In this document: piece by piece, positions 45,665 through 57,691 of the stretch | How positions within the stretch are numbered: the first letter of the stretch is position 1 | Layout of the letters: each line of letters starts with the position of its first letter | Origin: Colius striatus | Taxonomy: Eukaryota; Chordata; Aves; Coliiformes; Coliidae | Assembly (NCBI RefSeq): GCF_028858725.1 | Contig: NC_084776.1 | Coordinates: 2,666,001-2,730,000, forward strand | Length of the DNA: 64,000 bases | Reading direction: 5' to 3' | Notes under the pieces: generated by a model | Databases searched by the model: none | What the model was told of the DNA's origin: nothing | What the model saw: only the letters and a program-made list of their open reading frames with translations | Position numbers and translations under genes: made by a program

Positions 45665-48238
45665 CCTTACATCCATTGTGTGGGTTTTGGTTCCCTCTCG
45701 TGCTGTTTGGAGATGAGACATGGAGCAGCAGTTAGGAGACATCCCATTTTCAGGTATGTCCCAGGAGCTGAGGTGATCCTGGTCTGGGGAAGGGTTGGTG
45801 CTGCACAGCCAGACAGGACCCTCCTGGCTCAGCCCTGACAGCAGGGGGAAGGTGGGGAGTGAACTTAAAACACCATTTTGCAAAGCTCATGGGTTTAGTT
45901 TCATCTGGTTTATGTGGAGGGGAGGGAATTAAGAATGAAGGGAGGGATTTTTTTACTCCTTTGGGTCATTATTGTTTCTGGCTTTACTGACTGGAGTTTC
46001 CCTGAGTGTGTCTGGAGGCAAATTCCCACCTAGTGTGTTGCAATAGAAGGTCAGTTGGACTCAGAATCATTACTGTTGGAGAAGACCTTTAAGATCTTGA
46101 ACTACAACTTCCCAGACATAATAACAACTGTGATTTAAACATTTTTTTATACAAGTGAAGCCTCACAGCTGAGCTTTCAGGCCATTTCACTGCAAAGCTG
46201 GTTAAAGCAAGAATTACAAATGGAAATCCAAAGGTTTGACACCTTTTGCAACGTGTCAGTGTTGCCCTCTGCAGCTCCTAAAGCTTCACCAGGCTGGGCT
46301 TGTCTGGTACCTGTGTCTCAGCTAGGAGTTGGGTGCCCAAAGAGCTTTGAAAAGCTGCCCTGTTTGTTTTAATTCTCCTCGAACAAGTTGAGCAGTTGAT
46401 TCTCACCAATGAAGGAAAAGCTAAAGCTGGCCTTTATTTTCTCATGCATGCCAGTGCAGTGTTTCTTTTTCCCTCATAAATAAATATTTGAGCAAACACT
46501 GTGGAACAGTTCCAATCCATTTTGATGCTCAGTGAAACTCTCTCTCCTCCTCCCCTTGTAGGATCCAGCAGAGGACAGCGATTGCTCACCAGAACAAGGA
46601 CCACCCTGGGGAATAGCCCCTAGAATCCAGGCAGAGAGGGAGAGGGTGAGGAGTGGGATGGCCTCCCTGCAGCAGGAGGAGGTGAAACCAGCCTTCTGGC
46701 TTGTTTTCTTTTCATTCTCCATCTTTGGGTCTGCCTCTGCTTTCTTAGCTCATGCACTCATCATTTAGTGATGTCCCAGTGCACGTCTCACCATCCAGCC
46801 CAGGGTCACTCTGGCATCAGAGGGAATTTAGCTGACACTATATTTTTACTGCCATTCTGCTTTTTCTGTTCTGTTTCCTGAATTTTTAACTTAGAAGTTT
46901 TCTCTTCAGAGTCATACTTAATGGTAAGATGAGTTTTCTCATGGGATAGGAAGAGAGGTTTGATTTCCCACCTCATCTTTTCACAGGAGCCAGTCATCAT
47001 TGCCAACAGTTTGCATAAGGAACGTGAAGCCAAGAAAGCCAGTTCCATCTTGAAGAGAAAGAAGAAAGGTGCTGTCAAAACCCTCCCTTCTAGTGTTAAA
47101 AAAGGTCCAAGTATTTTGACCCACTCCCTATCAATGACTAAAATTGAATGTGAAGCTCACACTTGGAGATCATATTTTTTGTTTGGATTCTCTTGTGTGC
47201 AACCAGACCCAAAGCACCTGGGCTCCTCACCTGGCCTTAACTCATGGGGGTCAGTTAATAAACAACCCTTTCTCCTTGTGTACTTTTAGATATTGCCTAG
47301 CAGACAGGGAAAAAGGCCTTGTTGACAATAATGATAATTAACAGCTCTTGCATATTTGTTCCAGGTCTGTTTTAGGTCTGTTGGGCTCCAGTGGAGCTGG
47401 GAAAAGCACAACTATAAACATGATTTCTGGAGGCACAATGGTGAGTGCTGGGGAGGTGATTCCTTGGAGCAGCTGGGGTGATGACCTTGATGCCTTTATA
47501 GATGAAGGATGTGAGAAGGCAAGTTGGCAATGCAGCCCTTAAATCAGTGCATTTATGTACATGCAACCCTGGTTATTTGCAGAAATAAGAACTATTGAGT
47601 TTCTCAAAGCACATTCTGCTTTTAAACCAAATCCATAGTACAGATTGAAGGGCCTGAACTGCACAAAACCTTTGGTGTGTGTTTGAAACCAATCATAACA
47701 TTTCACAAGCCTTGTCAGAAATGTTGACATCCAAAAAGACACCCCCCACTGTTCATAAACAGCCTTGCAAAACCAGGAATTGAAAACTCAATGTGCAGGA
47801 TGACTAATGATACGTGTTGGAGGAGGGGAAATGCCATTGCTGTTAGAGATTTGGGATTGAGTGTTTGAACTAGAAAAGTATGACTAGGAAAAGTTAGTCT
47901 TGTGTTGGTACCATTACCCAAAGCTTTCCAGTAGCACAAACAGTTTGGTTGTGTGAAGATGCTGCCCTGGATGCAGAGAATTTCAGGCTTGAGGAATGCA
48001 GCTTGTCACTGCACACACTGCAGGTGTGTTGATGGAGAAGTCCCATGTTAGGAATTGCCTGAATAAAAAGAAGAAATCACCCATGACCAGTGTAAATATT
48101 GTCAGTTCTGGGCAATAAGAGGGTCATTTCTGCTGTGGTGCATTGCAGGTGTTTGTAGACCTCACCAGGGACCTAGAGGAGCATGACCTGGATGTGGCAT
48201 CTGGTGGGGCTATGGAGAGGAAACCACTTCACCTCTGA
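45665..48238 (+). pseudogene. broken 3' end of an ABCA6/8/9/10-like gene
   Basis: Five exon remnants are recognisable. 45,665-45,753 (starts PYIHCVGF, contains CCLEM) matches ABCA5 exon 27. 46,562-46,681 (ends IQAERERVRSGMASLQQEE) matches exon 28. 46,987-47,104 (EPVIIANSLHKE; 118 nt, same length and phase as ABCA5 exon 29) matches exon 29. 47,365-47,453 (GLLGSSGAGKSTTINMISG, a Walker A) matches exon 30. 48,149-48,238 (VFVDLTRDLEEHD to the stop) matches the last exon. Wording fits the ABCA6/8/9/10 clade better than ABCA5. Exons for the rest of NBD2, with signature, Walker B and H-loop, are absent, as is everything upstream. Exon 28 is open only in a frame one base off from its splice phase. 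The exon 30 acceptor leads to a TAG at 47,373-47,375. This is a dead paralogue. Confidence 0.85.
46055..46130 (-). mobile_element. possible short CR1 3'-end remnant
   Basis: CAGAATCATTACTGTTGGAG followed by AAGACCTTTAAGATCTTGAA resembles the antisense 3' end of bird CR1 (AGAATCATAGAAT, then AAGACCTTTAAGATC). It is short and eroded; an LTR end with similar wording is possible. It sits in an intron of the ABCA relic. Confidence 0.4.
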
Positions 48239-48396
48239 GCCCTTGGGGCCACCAAGGAGAACAGTCAGTGCATTTCATCAGTGTTACTGATATGTGTGAT
48301 CAGGTATAGCCCTGAGATTTGCTTGCCTGTGGCACCATACATAGCACTCTGCAAGTTTTCTGCCCCAAAGAAAAAGAAAGGCTTCTTACTTTCATA

Positions 48397-48402
48397 AATA
48401 AA
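48397..48402 (+). terminator. polyadenylation signal after the ABCA relic
   Basis: AATAAA lies about 160 bp after the relic's stop codon, where a normal ABCA8/9-type gene would end. The terminal exon, stop and polyadenylation signal therefore survive together, although the body of the gene is lost. Confidence 0.5.
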
Positions 48403-49980
48403 GCCTTTTTCCTGTGACAAATTGATGTCTGCCATTCATCTGTACCCCTGCTCAGCAGAGTTGCTGTGCTGAGAAATAACCCTGCTGAGATGAATTGCTG
48501 GTCCCAAGGCAGTGAGGAGGGCACTGAGGCTGAGCACGGGGGCTTGGCTGCTGGAAAGAATCACATGCAAACTGAGAGGAGGCTCTGAGATCCTCAGTCA
48601 TCCATGGCAGGAGGACACCAGGGCTTTGGCTCACTCAGTTAACCCACTCCCTGTGGATGTTTGGGAGGGATGAGGGCACTGGTAGGGAGAGGAGGACAAG
48701 CACCAGCACACCAGGCAGTGGAGCATCTCTCCTTAAACATCTGTCTGCCAGGGCTCAGTTTAATAAATTAATAAACAGCTCTGCATATGCAGGCAGCCAA
48801 GTGTTTCCCCAGCTGCCCTGATGCCTTGTCCCCAGCACTTCCAGCCTCTGGGAAAGGCTGGGCTGGAGCCCATTGGAGGACAGGGACAATGCCATCCCAT
48901 GGGACACACATGGCTGCAAGACCCTGTCCTACACCATGAGCTCCCCAGTTTACAGGGACTATGCATGTGAGGAGGATGCAGGTGGTTGCCATGGCACTGA
49001 TGTGTGTCTGGCAATGCAGGCAGGGATGTGGGCAAGCAGGTACCAGCAGGTGGCTGCAGTGGCTCAGGGATGGGCTGCTCCTGCCAGGAAAAGCCCCCAG
49101 AGCATTCACCCCACACCTCCAGAGAGCTGCTCTCCAAAGAGATCTCCAAACATCAGTGCCCCTGCCAAGGAGGTGGGCAGGGAGATGTCTCTGCTTTAGA
49201 TTCACTGACTGGGACCTGTCCTCTCCATTTCACCTAAGATGAGAAGTTTTCTCTTTGTGAGGAGGGGCTGAAAGGACAGGAAAAGGTTTGGACATCTAGA
49301 AGCTGCTCTGGGGACTGGTCTTAACTTCATTCTGTGTCCTGACATGACACCTCTGCAGTCTGTCTGCCTCTGAAACCTCTAAAAGTTCTTTAAACATTAG
49401 GAATGGGGGTTTTTTCCCACTAGGCAGAGTAAAGGGAAGCAGATCCAGATCATCTGTGTTTATGAGTCCAGCCTCTGTCCCAGCTGGTCCCTGCTCCCTC
49501 CCAGGCAAGCTGTAGCAGCGGATGCTGTGGGGGGTGACCCAGGCTCCTCACTCAGCCTGGGGATGGAATCCAACCCATCCCCTTTAGAAGCACAGAGTTA
49601 GTCAAGAGAAGTTTGTTTTCATGTTTACAGTATGCTTTTTGCTTAGAAGAGCTGTTGCTATCCAGGAGGCAGCACTTCACTGCTCTTCCTACACCACTCA
49701 AAACAGTTTGCAAACACACCTTGGCCATTCAGAGAGGAGCAAGAGTTACCCTTTGCTCCTCTGCATACAGGGACATGCTGTGATGTTGCTGTTGACTTCA
49801 GCCTCTCTTGCTGCACTTGAGAGGCATAACAAAGTTTGCCAGAGAAAAGGGGGTTTGTGTGGTTTGTTGTTTGGCTCGTTTTCCTTCTCTTGGCAAAGAC
49901 TCAAGAATTTCCTGAGTAACTTTGTAGAGAATCCTCTCCAGCAGCTCAACAGCAATATGCTCTGTTTGCTTGTTAGAACA
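48403..49980. other. intergenic stretch, nothing recognised
   Basis: This is spacer between the ABCA relic and the next gene. Overlapping frames at 48,760-49,242 on both strands reach 100-145 codons but have no known domain and no coherent splice sites. No transposon was identified. Confidence 0.35.
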
Positions 49981-50223
49981 TAAATAAATCTGAAGCTCTG
50001 CCAGGGAGGAAAGGGGGAGGAAAGCAGGGAAAAGCAAAAGTGATGGTGTGAGGAATGCCTTTTGGCAGAAGTGCCTGAGCGAAAAAACGAGTGCGTGGAC
50101 AAAGGAGCCCTGAGAGCTGCTGCAGCCACCACCAAGCCCTGCCCTGGGAGGCTCAGCACCTCTGCTTTTACAGGCACACTGCAAAGGACAAGCTCTGGAT
50201 TCCTTTCAAACCTTCCCATTAAG
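49981..50223 (+). promoter_or_regulatory. candidate promoter and non-coding first exon of the downstream ABCA gene
   Basis: The first coding exon of the downstream gene opens with an acceptor at 52,319, so an upstream non-coding exon is needed. The strongest donor I noticed upstream is CATTAAG/GTAAGG at 50,223/50,224. A TATA-like ATAAATAAAT starts near 49,981, about 30-40 bp before a possible start of transcription. An internal exon 50,174-50,223, after the acceptor TTTTACAG, would also fit. Other donors may have been missed. Confidence 0.25.
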
Positions 50224-52319
50224 GTAAGGCATTTTTAAAGTAAACCTTCTGCTTAAAGCAAATAAGAAATGGCATTTAAAAAAGTATGAAATCATCCAGT
50301 GATCAGGAACAGCATTACTAGTGCTGGGTGAGGGTTGGATGAGGAGGTGGAACACCAGGCATCCTTCTAACAGGCTGAGTTAAGCTTGTGACCAAGCTCA
50401 GTCACTATTTAAAGGCAACAGAGTCTTTTTAACCTGACTTTGATGTGAAGTAGCACACAAATGGGGCTCAGTTTGTGGCAGAGGTGTGTTTCCAGTGTTC
50501 CTCCGTGCTAAGAGGATGCAGCAGCTTCGTTTCTGCTCAGTATTTGGAGTAATACAGCACTCAGGAGGAGCAGATCTCTCTCCCTACATGCAGTGCAAGC
50601 CAAAGATTGGATTTTAAAAGTCTTCTCTCCATCTGATGTTCTTAAAGATTCCCTCCTGTAGTTCTGAAGGAGTGATGAGACCAGTGCTGCATTTCCCCAA
50701 GCCCTGCAGCAGTGTGGCTGGGGTCAGGCAGCACTGAAGGGGTGATGAGGAAGGGAAACACATGGTACATATGTGATGTACCTGGTGTGCTGGCTCTCAC
50801 CCCACCCAGGATCTCCTGAGTGTGAAGCTGAGGCTCCAGCAGTGTGTCAGCTTGTCAAGGTTCATTTGTGTGACTATTAAAGTGAGGGACAAACTGGAAA
50901 CCTGCTTCAGCTGTGACACAAATCCCCTTTCAAGTTGTGGAAATGCATATGGGTGGTGTGTACTGTCTCATATCTTGCTTCTATCAGGTTTAAAAGGTGA
51001 CCAAGCAGTTTAACTTCAGTTTCCTCAAGGAGGTCTGGAAGTCACTAGAGCAGGCTAATTCAAATCTTTATGTGGTAATGTCATCTGTAAGAGAGAAATC
51101 TACCCAGGATGTGATGGCAAAATAGCAAACCTCTGCCACTGAGCCAGTGTCCCTGCCCCATCCTCCCACCAGCCTGTGCCACTGCATGTGTTTGCAGCCT
51201 GTGCCTGGGGAAGACTTGTCAGAGCTGCTTTTCCAGTGTTTCAGTGTCTGCTGCCTTGTTACAGTGGAGACAAATGAGCAACTCTGGCTTGCCTGTCAGC
51301 ACCAGGAGGCATCATTCCCCAGAGGGAACAGAACTACACAAATCATCCCTCTGTACAACAGGAAGGTTTGAAAGGATGAGATCCAGAAATGCTCTGGTAT
51401 TTCTACCTGAGACTTCCCTTGGAGACCAAGATCTTGTTTGGAAGTGTATTGTAACTTCATGTGTGACAGCAGAGCAGTTTGGCTGAGTGGAACCCTTTGC
51501 ATTGGAGTTATGTATTGGTTTGCTGATGTTCATATGGACATATCCCATCTGCAAAAGTCACTCTGACAGCTCACTTTGTGCCCACTTCAGTAAATTTCCA
51601 CCAGCAGCATTATTCCAGGCAACAAATCCTTGTTTTGCTTTAACCACATCTTTTTAAAGGACGCTGTCACAACTTTTGGGACAACAGAGCAGCTCCTGCT
51701 CCAGCCTGTTTCCCTCTTGTTTTCCATGAATAGCCCAAACAAGGACAGCCCTCCCAATTGCACTTCCAAGAATTTGTTTTCTCGTAGCTCCACGTTACCC
51801 TCCACCAACTCTGCTTTCCAGATGAGCTCAGCTCACGCCACAGCCAGCAGTTGCTCAACACTTCTTGGTGCACAGCCCATAGCACATCAAGATTAGACAT
51901 AAAAAGACTTGGGTGATTTTCATCGACCATGTTGTTGTCGTTATTTCTTGGATATTAAGGCCACCCAAAGCTAATTGGGTCATGTAATATGAACTTCTCC
52001 TTTTGATTTCCTAAATGACTCCTCCCAGCCTTACCCTGCTACACCAAGGAAGCGTGGTTATGCTTCGTAGCTCACTGCTGAGCTGCAAGGACCAGGAGTG
52101 TGTTGGGGACAACAAAGTTTCTTGGTCTCTTGCTGCTAGAAGCTGTGCTGCAGGGTTGGCTTATGCTCAGCACTTGAGGTCTGAGTTGCTTCAGCTCCCT
52201 CTCTTGCAGCAAAAAAAAAGAGAAAGGGAATATTACTGTGCAGATGTGCAAGCAAAAGCAGTCACTGCTGGTCTAGAGTTTGTTGTGTTTGAGAGTCATT
52301 TTGGTTGCATTGTTTGTAG
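50224..52319 (+). other. probable 5' UTR intron of the downstream ABCA gene
   Basis: No coding sequence was recognised in this interval. It would be the first intron if the donor at 50,224 is used. It ends at a good pyrimidine-rich acceptor, TTGTTTGTAG, at 52,310-52,319. Confidence 0.25.
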
Positions 52320-52327
52320 GTCCAAAG

Positions 52328-55300
52328 ATGAAGACACTTCAGAGGAATATAAGTGTATTCCAGCAAACTAAAATCCTCTTGTGGAAAAATGTGCTTCTCA
52401 AGTGGAGGATGAAGATGCAGAGCTTTCAGGTAAGCTAACCAGAAAACCACATGAGTAGGTAAGCCCTGGCAGTGGCCAGTCCCTGCCTGCCTCTTACCCT
52501 GATTTCTTTTTGTGACATTAGAAGTTAAAGTCCTTTCAAAGAGCCTGACTGGTAACGAACACTTTGAGGCTTTGCTTTCTTAACTGGCAGTATTTCTGCC
52601 TTTTCTGTGACATGTGAGAGCACAGACAGGCTCTTTGAGCAGGGTAATTTACTGAGGTGACGGGCACAACGCCAAGGCTGTGTGTGAGTTGACATCTGAG
52701 AGCCAGTGTGACTGAGTGCCTCTTGTTTGCATTTTAACCTCATGGAGAACGTGCTCTTGTGCTGTTATACTATTAAACTCTTCTCTCCACTCTCTCCCTT
52801 ACCTAGGAGTGGGTGTTGTCTCTGTTCTTTCTGCTGCTGATGTTCATAGTGAGCATGTTCATGATGAACACTCGTTACCCCGAAGTGCCTTTCAGCCCCC
52901 TCGGGAAGCTGGATGATCCTGCCTATAACGCCACTGGGGTCACCATCGCTTTTACCCCCAGCACTGGGACCACAAGGCAGATCATGAATAAAGTGGCCCT
53001 GAGCTCTTTAATGACAGGTGTGTTTTGCTTTGTAAACATTTAGTTTTGCTTTTATCTCACTTATTACATACATGTTGTGTTTTAGTCGTTCTCTGATGGT
53101 TTTGGTCAGTAGAGAAAATTCACTCCAAATCCTCCCCCTTGCAATTATTGCTTCTGGAGTATTTCTGTTACTAGTGAGGCTAGAGTGTGCTTTTGAGCTT
53201 TAAAGCTCTGCTTTTGGAGAATAATACTCTTAAGCCACCTTGGTTCAGTCCTTTGAGGACTCCTCCTTAACTGGTAAAGCACAAGCTATGGAAAGGTGCC
53301 ACCCTGCCCAGTGAGGAGAGCTGGAAAAGGAGGATTTGCAGTGCTGGAAAAGCAGAATGTACACCCAGTATCTGTGCAGCCACTTCCAGCCATGCAGAAG
53401 CTCATTGCAATGTTTTTCTTACAAACTGCAGGTATAAAACTAAAGGCACTGGACAATGAGAGAGCCCTGGAGGAAGCCTGGATTTCAAATAATGAAATGA
53501 TAGGGGTTGTGTTTAAGGACAACGTCTCCTATCGCCTGAGGTTTCCTACTGGGAATGTGGTTGTTCCAAATGACAACTTTGGACACATAGGTAATAGGAA
53601 ATGAAAGTGTAGGGGTGGGTGATTGCCTGGCATGGATAGACATCCCTGTGTTGGATATAAGCCACGTGTCTTAAGTGTTTTTATAACTTGTTGGTTTGTT
53701 TTCTCTCTCAGAGGGTCACTGTCTATTTGAAGAGTTTCCCAGGGTGTATGTGCATGCCCATATCTGTAGTGAAAGGCAATTCCATTTCACTGCTCTTTCT
53801 TGTGGTGCCCTTAACCTTTCATCCTTGCAGACAGCTGTTACGACACCTCACCTCACTTCTGCCAAAGCCCAAAGTATTGGTACAAAGGCTTCCTATCCCT
53901 GCAGTCCAGCATTGATGCTGCTATTATAGAGGTAAATCAAGCTGGTGAACTGATGTAGGTGTCTTCTTCTTTTACACTTAGTCCTGAAAAGACAAATAGC
54001 TCTGTGGCAACAGCAAGGGATGGACTTGTTGGAAAATTCTGCAGAAATACAAATATTTTCACATATTCAGCCAAGTGTTCTTGGTGCTGACAGTGAGAAC
54101 TTGAATGTAACCCTCAGCTCCTGAAGGAAATCATGGCTTTCAATTCAAAGATTGGTACTAACTTTCCTTTCTTTTCAAAATGATGATTTCTCAACTAAGC
54201 ACCAGCCATAATACCAACTGTTTGATTTAGAGAGTTTGTCAGAGTCCAAGGAAGAGGCAGTCCTTGCAGGAGCCTGGGGTGTGATGACTATCTGCCTGAT
54301 GACTTGGTTTCAAAGCAGGCATGTCTGTCATTTCTTGTCCTTGCCTTCCAAACTGTTCCTCAAAAGTATCCCAGTGTAGAGGTCATTCCACCCAACTGGG
54401 CACTTCCAGCTCTCCAAGGCTGCTTTCATGCCCCAGGAGAGAAACAGTACCTTGGGGAACATGAGTCAATTATGTGTCTGGATCCTCTTGTTGAGCTGAA
54501 GGATTTATCTCTCTCAGTAGACAGGGGAGGGAGTTTAGCTGAGGTGCAGACACACAAGTGAATCAGATTGAGCCCTTCCCATAGGGCTTTACTGCATGAA
54601 TCAGGTGGTTCCTTATATCAAGACATCTCACTGGAGAAAATAATGAAACACTGAGGTGTTGCCCTTGAATTCCTTCAGGTGGTGGCAAATCATTCTGTTT
54701 GGGAAGAACTGGAATCAATTGGTGGTGTCCGGATGAAGTCCCGGAGCGTCCTCTCCTCAATTACGTTAGACTACGGTCACTTCATGGTTACCATCGTGAT
54801 GTGCTTCTCTCCATTCATGTATTTCTTATCCATGAATGTTGTAAGGGAGAAGAAGCAGCTCAAAGTACTGATGAAGACAATGGGGTTGTGTGACACTGCC
54901 TTTTGGTGAGTTCTCTTTCAACTCAAGTGTCCCTCTGCCGACAATCCGCGTGCTCTTGGGCATTGATGCGATGAGCTCGTAAGTTGAACGAGTTCACAAG
55001 TTTTCTCCAGCACTCTAAGGACAAACCAGGAGGGTTTGGGGATATTTCCCCACTAAGCTGAACCATGCTATCTGTTCTGCACAGAGTATGAAGAAGTTAA
55101 CCCTGGGGAATACTTAACATTTCCATTTCAGATGGTTCTGCCATGTAGGTGAAGTTGTAACGATGGTTCTTGATTGAAATGAAACTATAATGTCACCTTT
55201 CCATCCTCAGGCTCTCCTGGAGTCTGCTGTATGCTGTGTATGTGATGATCCTGTCCTGCCTGCTGGCAGCTCTCGGGGTGCAGGTAGCTTTCCACCTCAG

Positions 55301-57691
55301 CAGCTTCCCTGCCATCCTGCTGCTGTTTTTCCTGTATGGCCTAGCTTGTGTAAGTCAAGTTTGAAAGCTAAATTTCCTCACCACATGATCTCTTACCACG
55401 TTGATGAGTCTGAACGTTATTCCAGAGCCTTTTTGACAGTGCTCAGGACCGTAGCCTTTGCATGGTCATACTAACTGAACTAACTGAGTGGGTTCTCAGC
55501 AGCAGTGATTTAAACTGCAGCCTAATGGGCTAACAGCCAGTAAGTTGGATCCAAAACACCTGATTTGAAACTCAAACCAACCCACTAAGGAGGACTTTAC
55601 TATATTTTATTACACAAATGGAAGTGCTAATGTCAAAGACATTTATTTCCTTCAGTGATTGAAGGAAACTCCTGTTCTTACAGATCCACCTGGTTTTCAT
55701 GCTCTCCTCCCTCCTAAGGACCTCCAAACTTGCCGCCTCCATGGGAACCATCATCACTTTTCTCTTCGGATGCCTGAGCCTGGCAGTGCTGATAGAAAGT
55801 CTTCCAGAACCACTGAAGTTGTTTCTCAGTCTCTTCTGTCCTTTTGCATTTAATGTTGGCATTGCAAAGGTATGGAGCATCACCTCTGTGGCTTAGCCTT
55901 CCCAGTAGAGTGCTTGTCCTGGCCCTTCTAAAAGAGAGGTAGAGTACATTTTGTCACAGATCATGGTAATAAAAGACCCTTCTGTATGACACTGACATAA
56001 GAAGTCATCGTCCTCCTTTCAAAAGACCATCTTTTCCACAGCTGTAAAATCTTGAGGTACTTTTCACTTATGCCCACGCTCTGTTTTGACACCTCCATGT
56101 GAGCTGTGCTGCCGTTGGGTAGCAAAGAGAGGCTCCAATGCCCCCATCCCATCCTCCAATGAGAGCTGATGAATGCAAAGCAAAATATGGCCCTTGTCAC
56201 AAATAATCTGCTCAATATCTGAGGAAATCCCAGAGAGCCCATTGCTACACACAGCAAGGCTGTTATCTGCTGGGACTGGACTCCAGGCAGAGGGGACAGT
56301 TGTCTTGGGGACATCAGCTCTTCACCTCCTGGTCATGTCCCTCTCACTGCAGTGACAACTGAGAGCTGGAGTTTTCTGCTGCACTCATCCTTCATCCAAC
56401 CTTGGATCATTCTGGGCAGTTTCCTGCTCTTCCATCAAGTCTTATCTCCCTAGCTCTGACTGAGGCTTTCTAGCTCTAATTGTTTAATACTTTATTTCCT
56501 GATGTATCAAAATAACCTGCCTGGGAGAGGAGATTTCTGCACCAGCAGAAAAAGAAACACTTTGCTGTTCACTTGCCATACAGTTACAGCAATCACTATG
56601 TGAAATTACACCCTTTGCCACGACTCTGTCACGTCAAGGAGGCCAATATCATGCTTCTTGAATGATTTTCTATAAAACTCTGCTTCTGGATTGTTCTGGA
56701 AAATTCTGAGTGAGACCATAAGAGCTCTGCATGGAGTAAAAGTGTTTCTGTCCCTCACTCAAAAGAAAGGAAGAGAAATGAGTTGGTACTGCAGACAATT
56801 TCTGGGTTATCAGTGTCAGTTGCATCCATGGTTTGATAATCCAGCCTGAAAATTCTTCTCTGTTCTTTATTTCAGGTTTTCTACTTAGAAAAATATGGAA
56901 TAGGTTTCTCTTTTTCTAACCTCATGGAGGAGTCATACTTTTTATTTTCAACCTACATTATGCTGGTCTTTGACTCAATCCTCTACATGCTGTTAGCTGT
57001 GTATTTTGACAGAGTCCTGCCAGGTAGGTATGGTTTATGTTTATGGTCATATTTTCTTCTTTAATGCTTTTGATCTCTATGGATTGTGTGTAATAGCTCC
57101 TCAAGGAGATGACGGGCTGCTCCTTTCCCTGACTTGATGAAAACAGGCTTTGGACTAAAAAGATGTGTTACACCACTGAATGACTTTACTGCTTTGGGCA
57201 CACACTGGTAATTCCCAAACCAGAGACAACAAAGTATTTAGTGGTTTTGGTTTTTTTCCCTAAAAAGCCCTGTTTGTGAGAAAATAGTAAAACAGTGTGG
57301 GGGGCAATATTGTGATTCATTAACTACAATACTGAGTTCATTAGGTATAACTCTGAAGCCAGCTCTCTTGTCTCACCTACCCTAGCTCCAAACCTTTTTT
57401 AACTGGACTAAGTACCAATTTTAAAGTACTTATTAGAACCTCCTCAATGTTTAGTTTAGGATGATGTCTCGGTTGTGGCGTTGGTTAATGACAGATCATC
57501 TGCTTTCCTTTCTTTCCAGGCAAATATGGCATTCCAGAATCCCCTTTTTTCTGCCTGAAGCCCTCATACTGGTTGCAGAGCAGAAAAGTCTCCAGCAGGG
57601 AGATGCCTAGAACAGCAGCAAGCCCCGAGGAGCTCCTTGGTGATGATGTAGAGCCGCTGCCCCCTGAAATAATGGGGAAGGAGGGCATCAG
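52328..57691 (+). CDS. downstream ABCA gene, coding exons 1-9: first transmembrane domain
   Basis: Exons: 52,328-52,429 (exon begins 52,320); 52,807-53,017; 53,432-53,590; 53,831-53,931; 54,679-54,905; 55,211-55,349; 55,684-55,869; 56,876-57,023; 57,520-57,691. They encode residues 1 to about 481. The ATG has A at -3 and directly follows the acceptor. Exon 2 begins with a hydrophobic helix ([15 protein letters not shown]). Exon 4 has the three cysteine/tyrosine-rich turns also seen in ABCA5 exon 4. Exon 9 ends EIMGKEGIR, entering NBD1. Lengths differ from the ABCA5 counterparts by 0, 3 or 6 nt and phases are identical. Confidence 0.92.

Noticed and set aside
46562-46681. Reading the relic's exon-28 equivalent as carrying an internal stop (TAG at 46,614)
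   Set aside because: The stop appears only in the frame set by the canonical upstream splice. In the frame that matches ABCA proteins the whole exon is open, so the defect is a one-base phase shift at the junction rather than a nonsense mutation inside it.
48760-49242. Overlapping frames of 93-145 codons on both strands between the relic and the downstream gene
   Set aside because: No known motif, several alternative frames are open at once, and no exon boundaries make sense.
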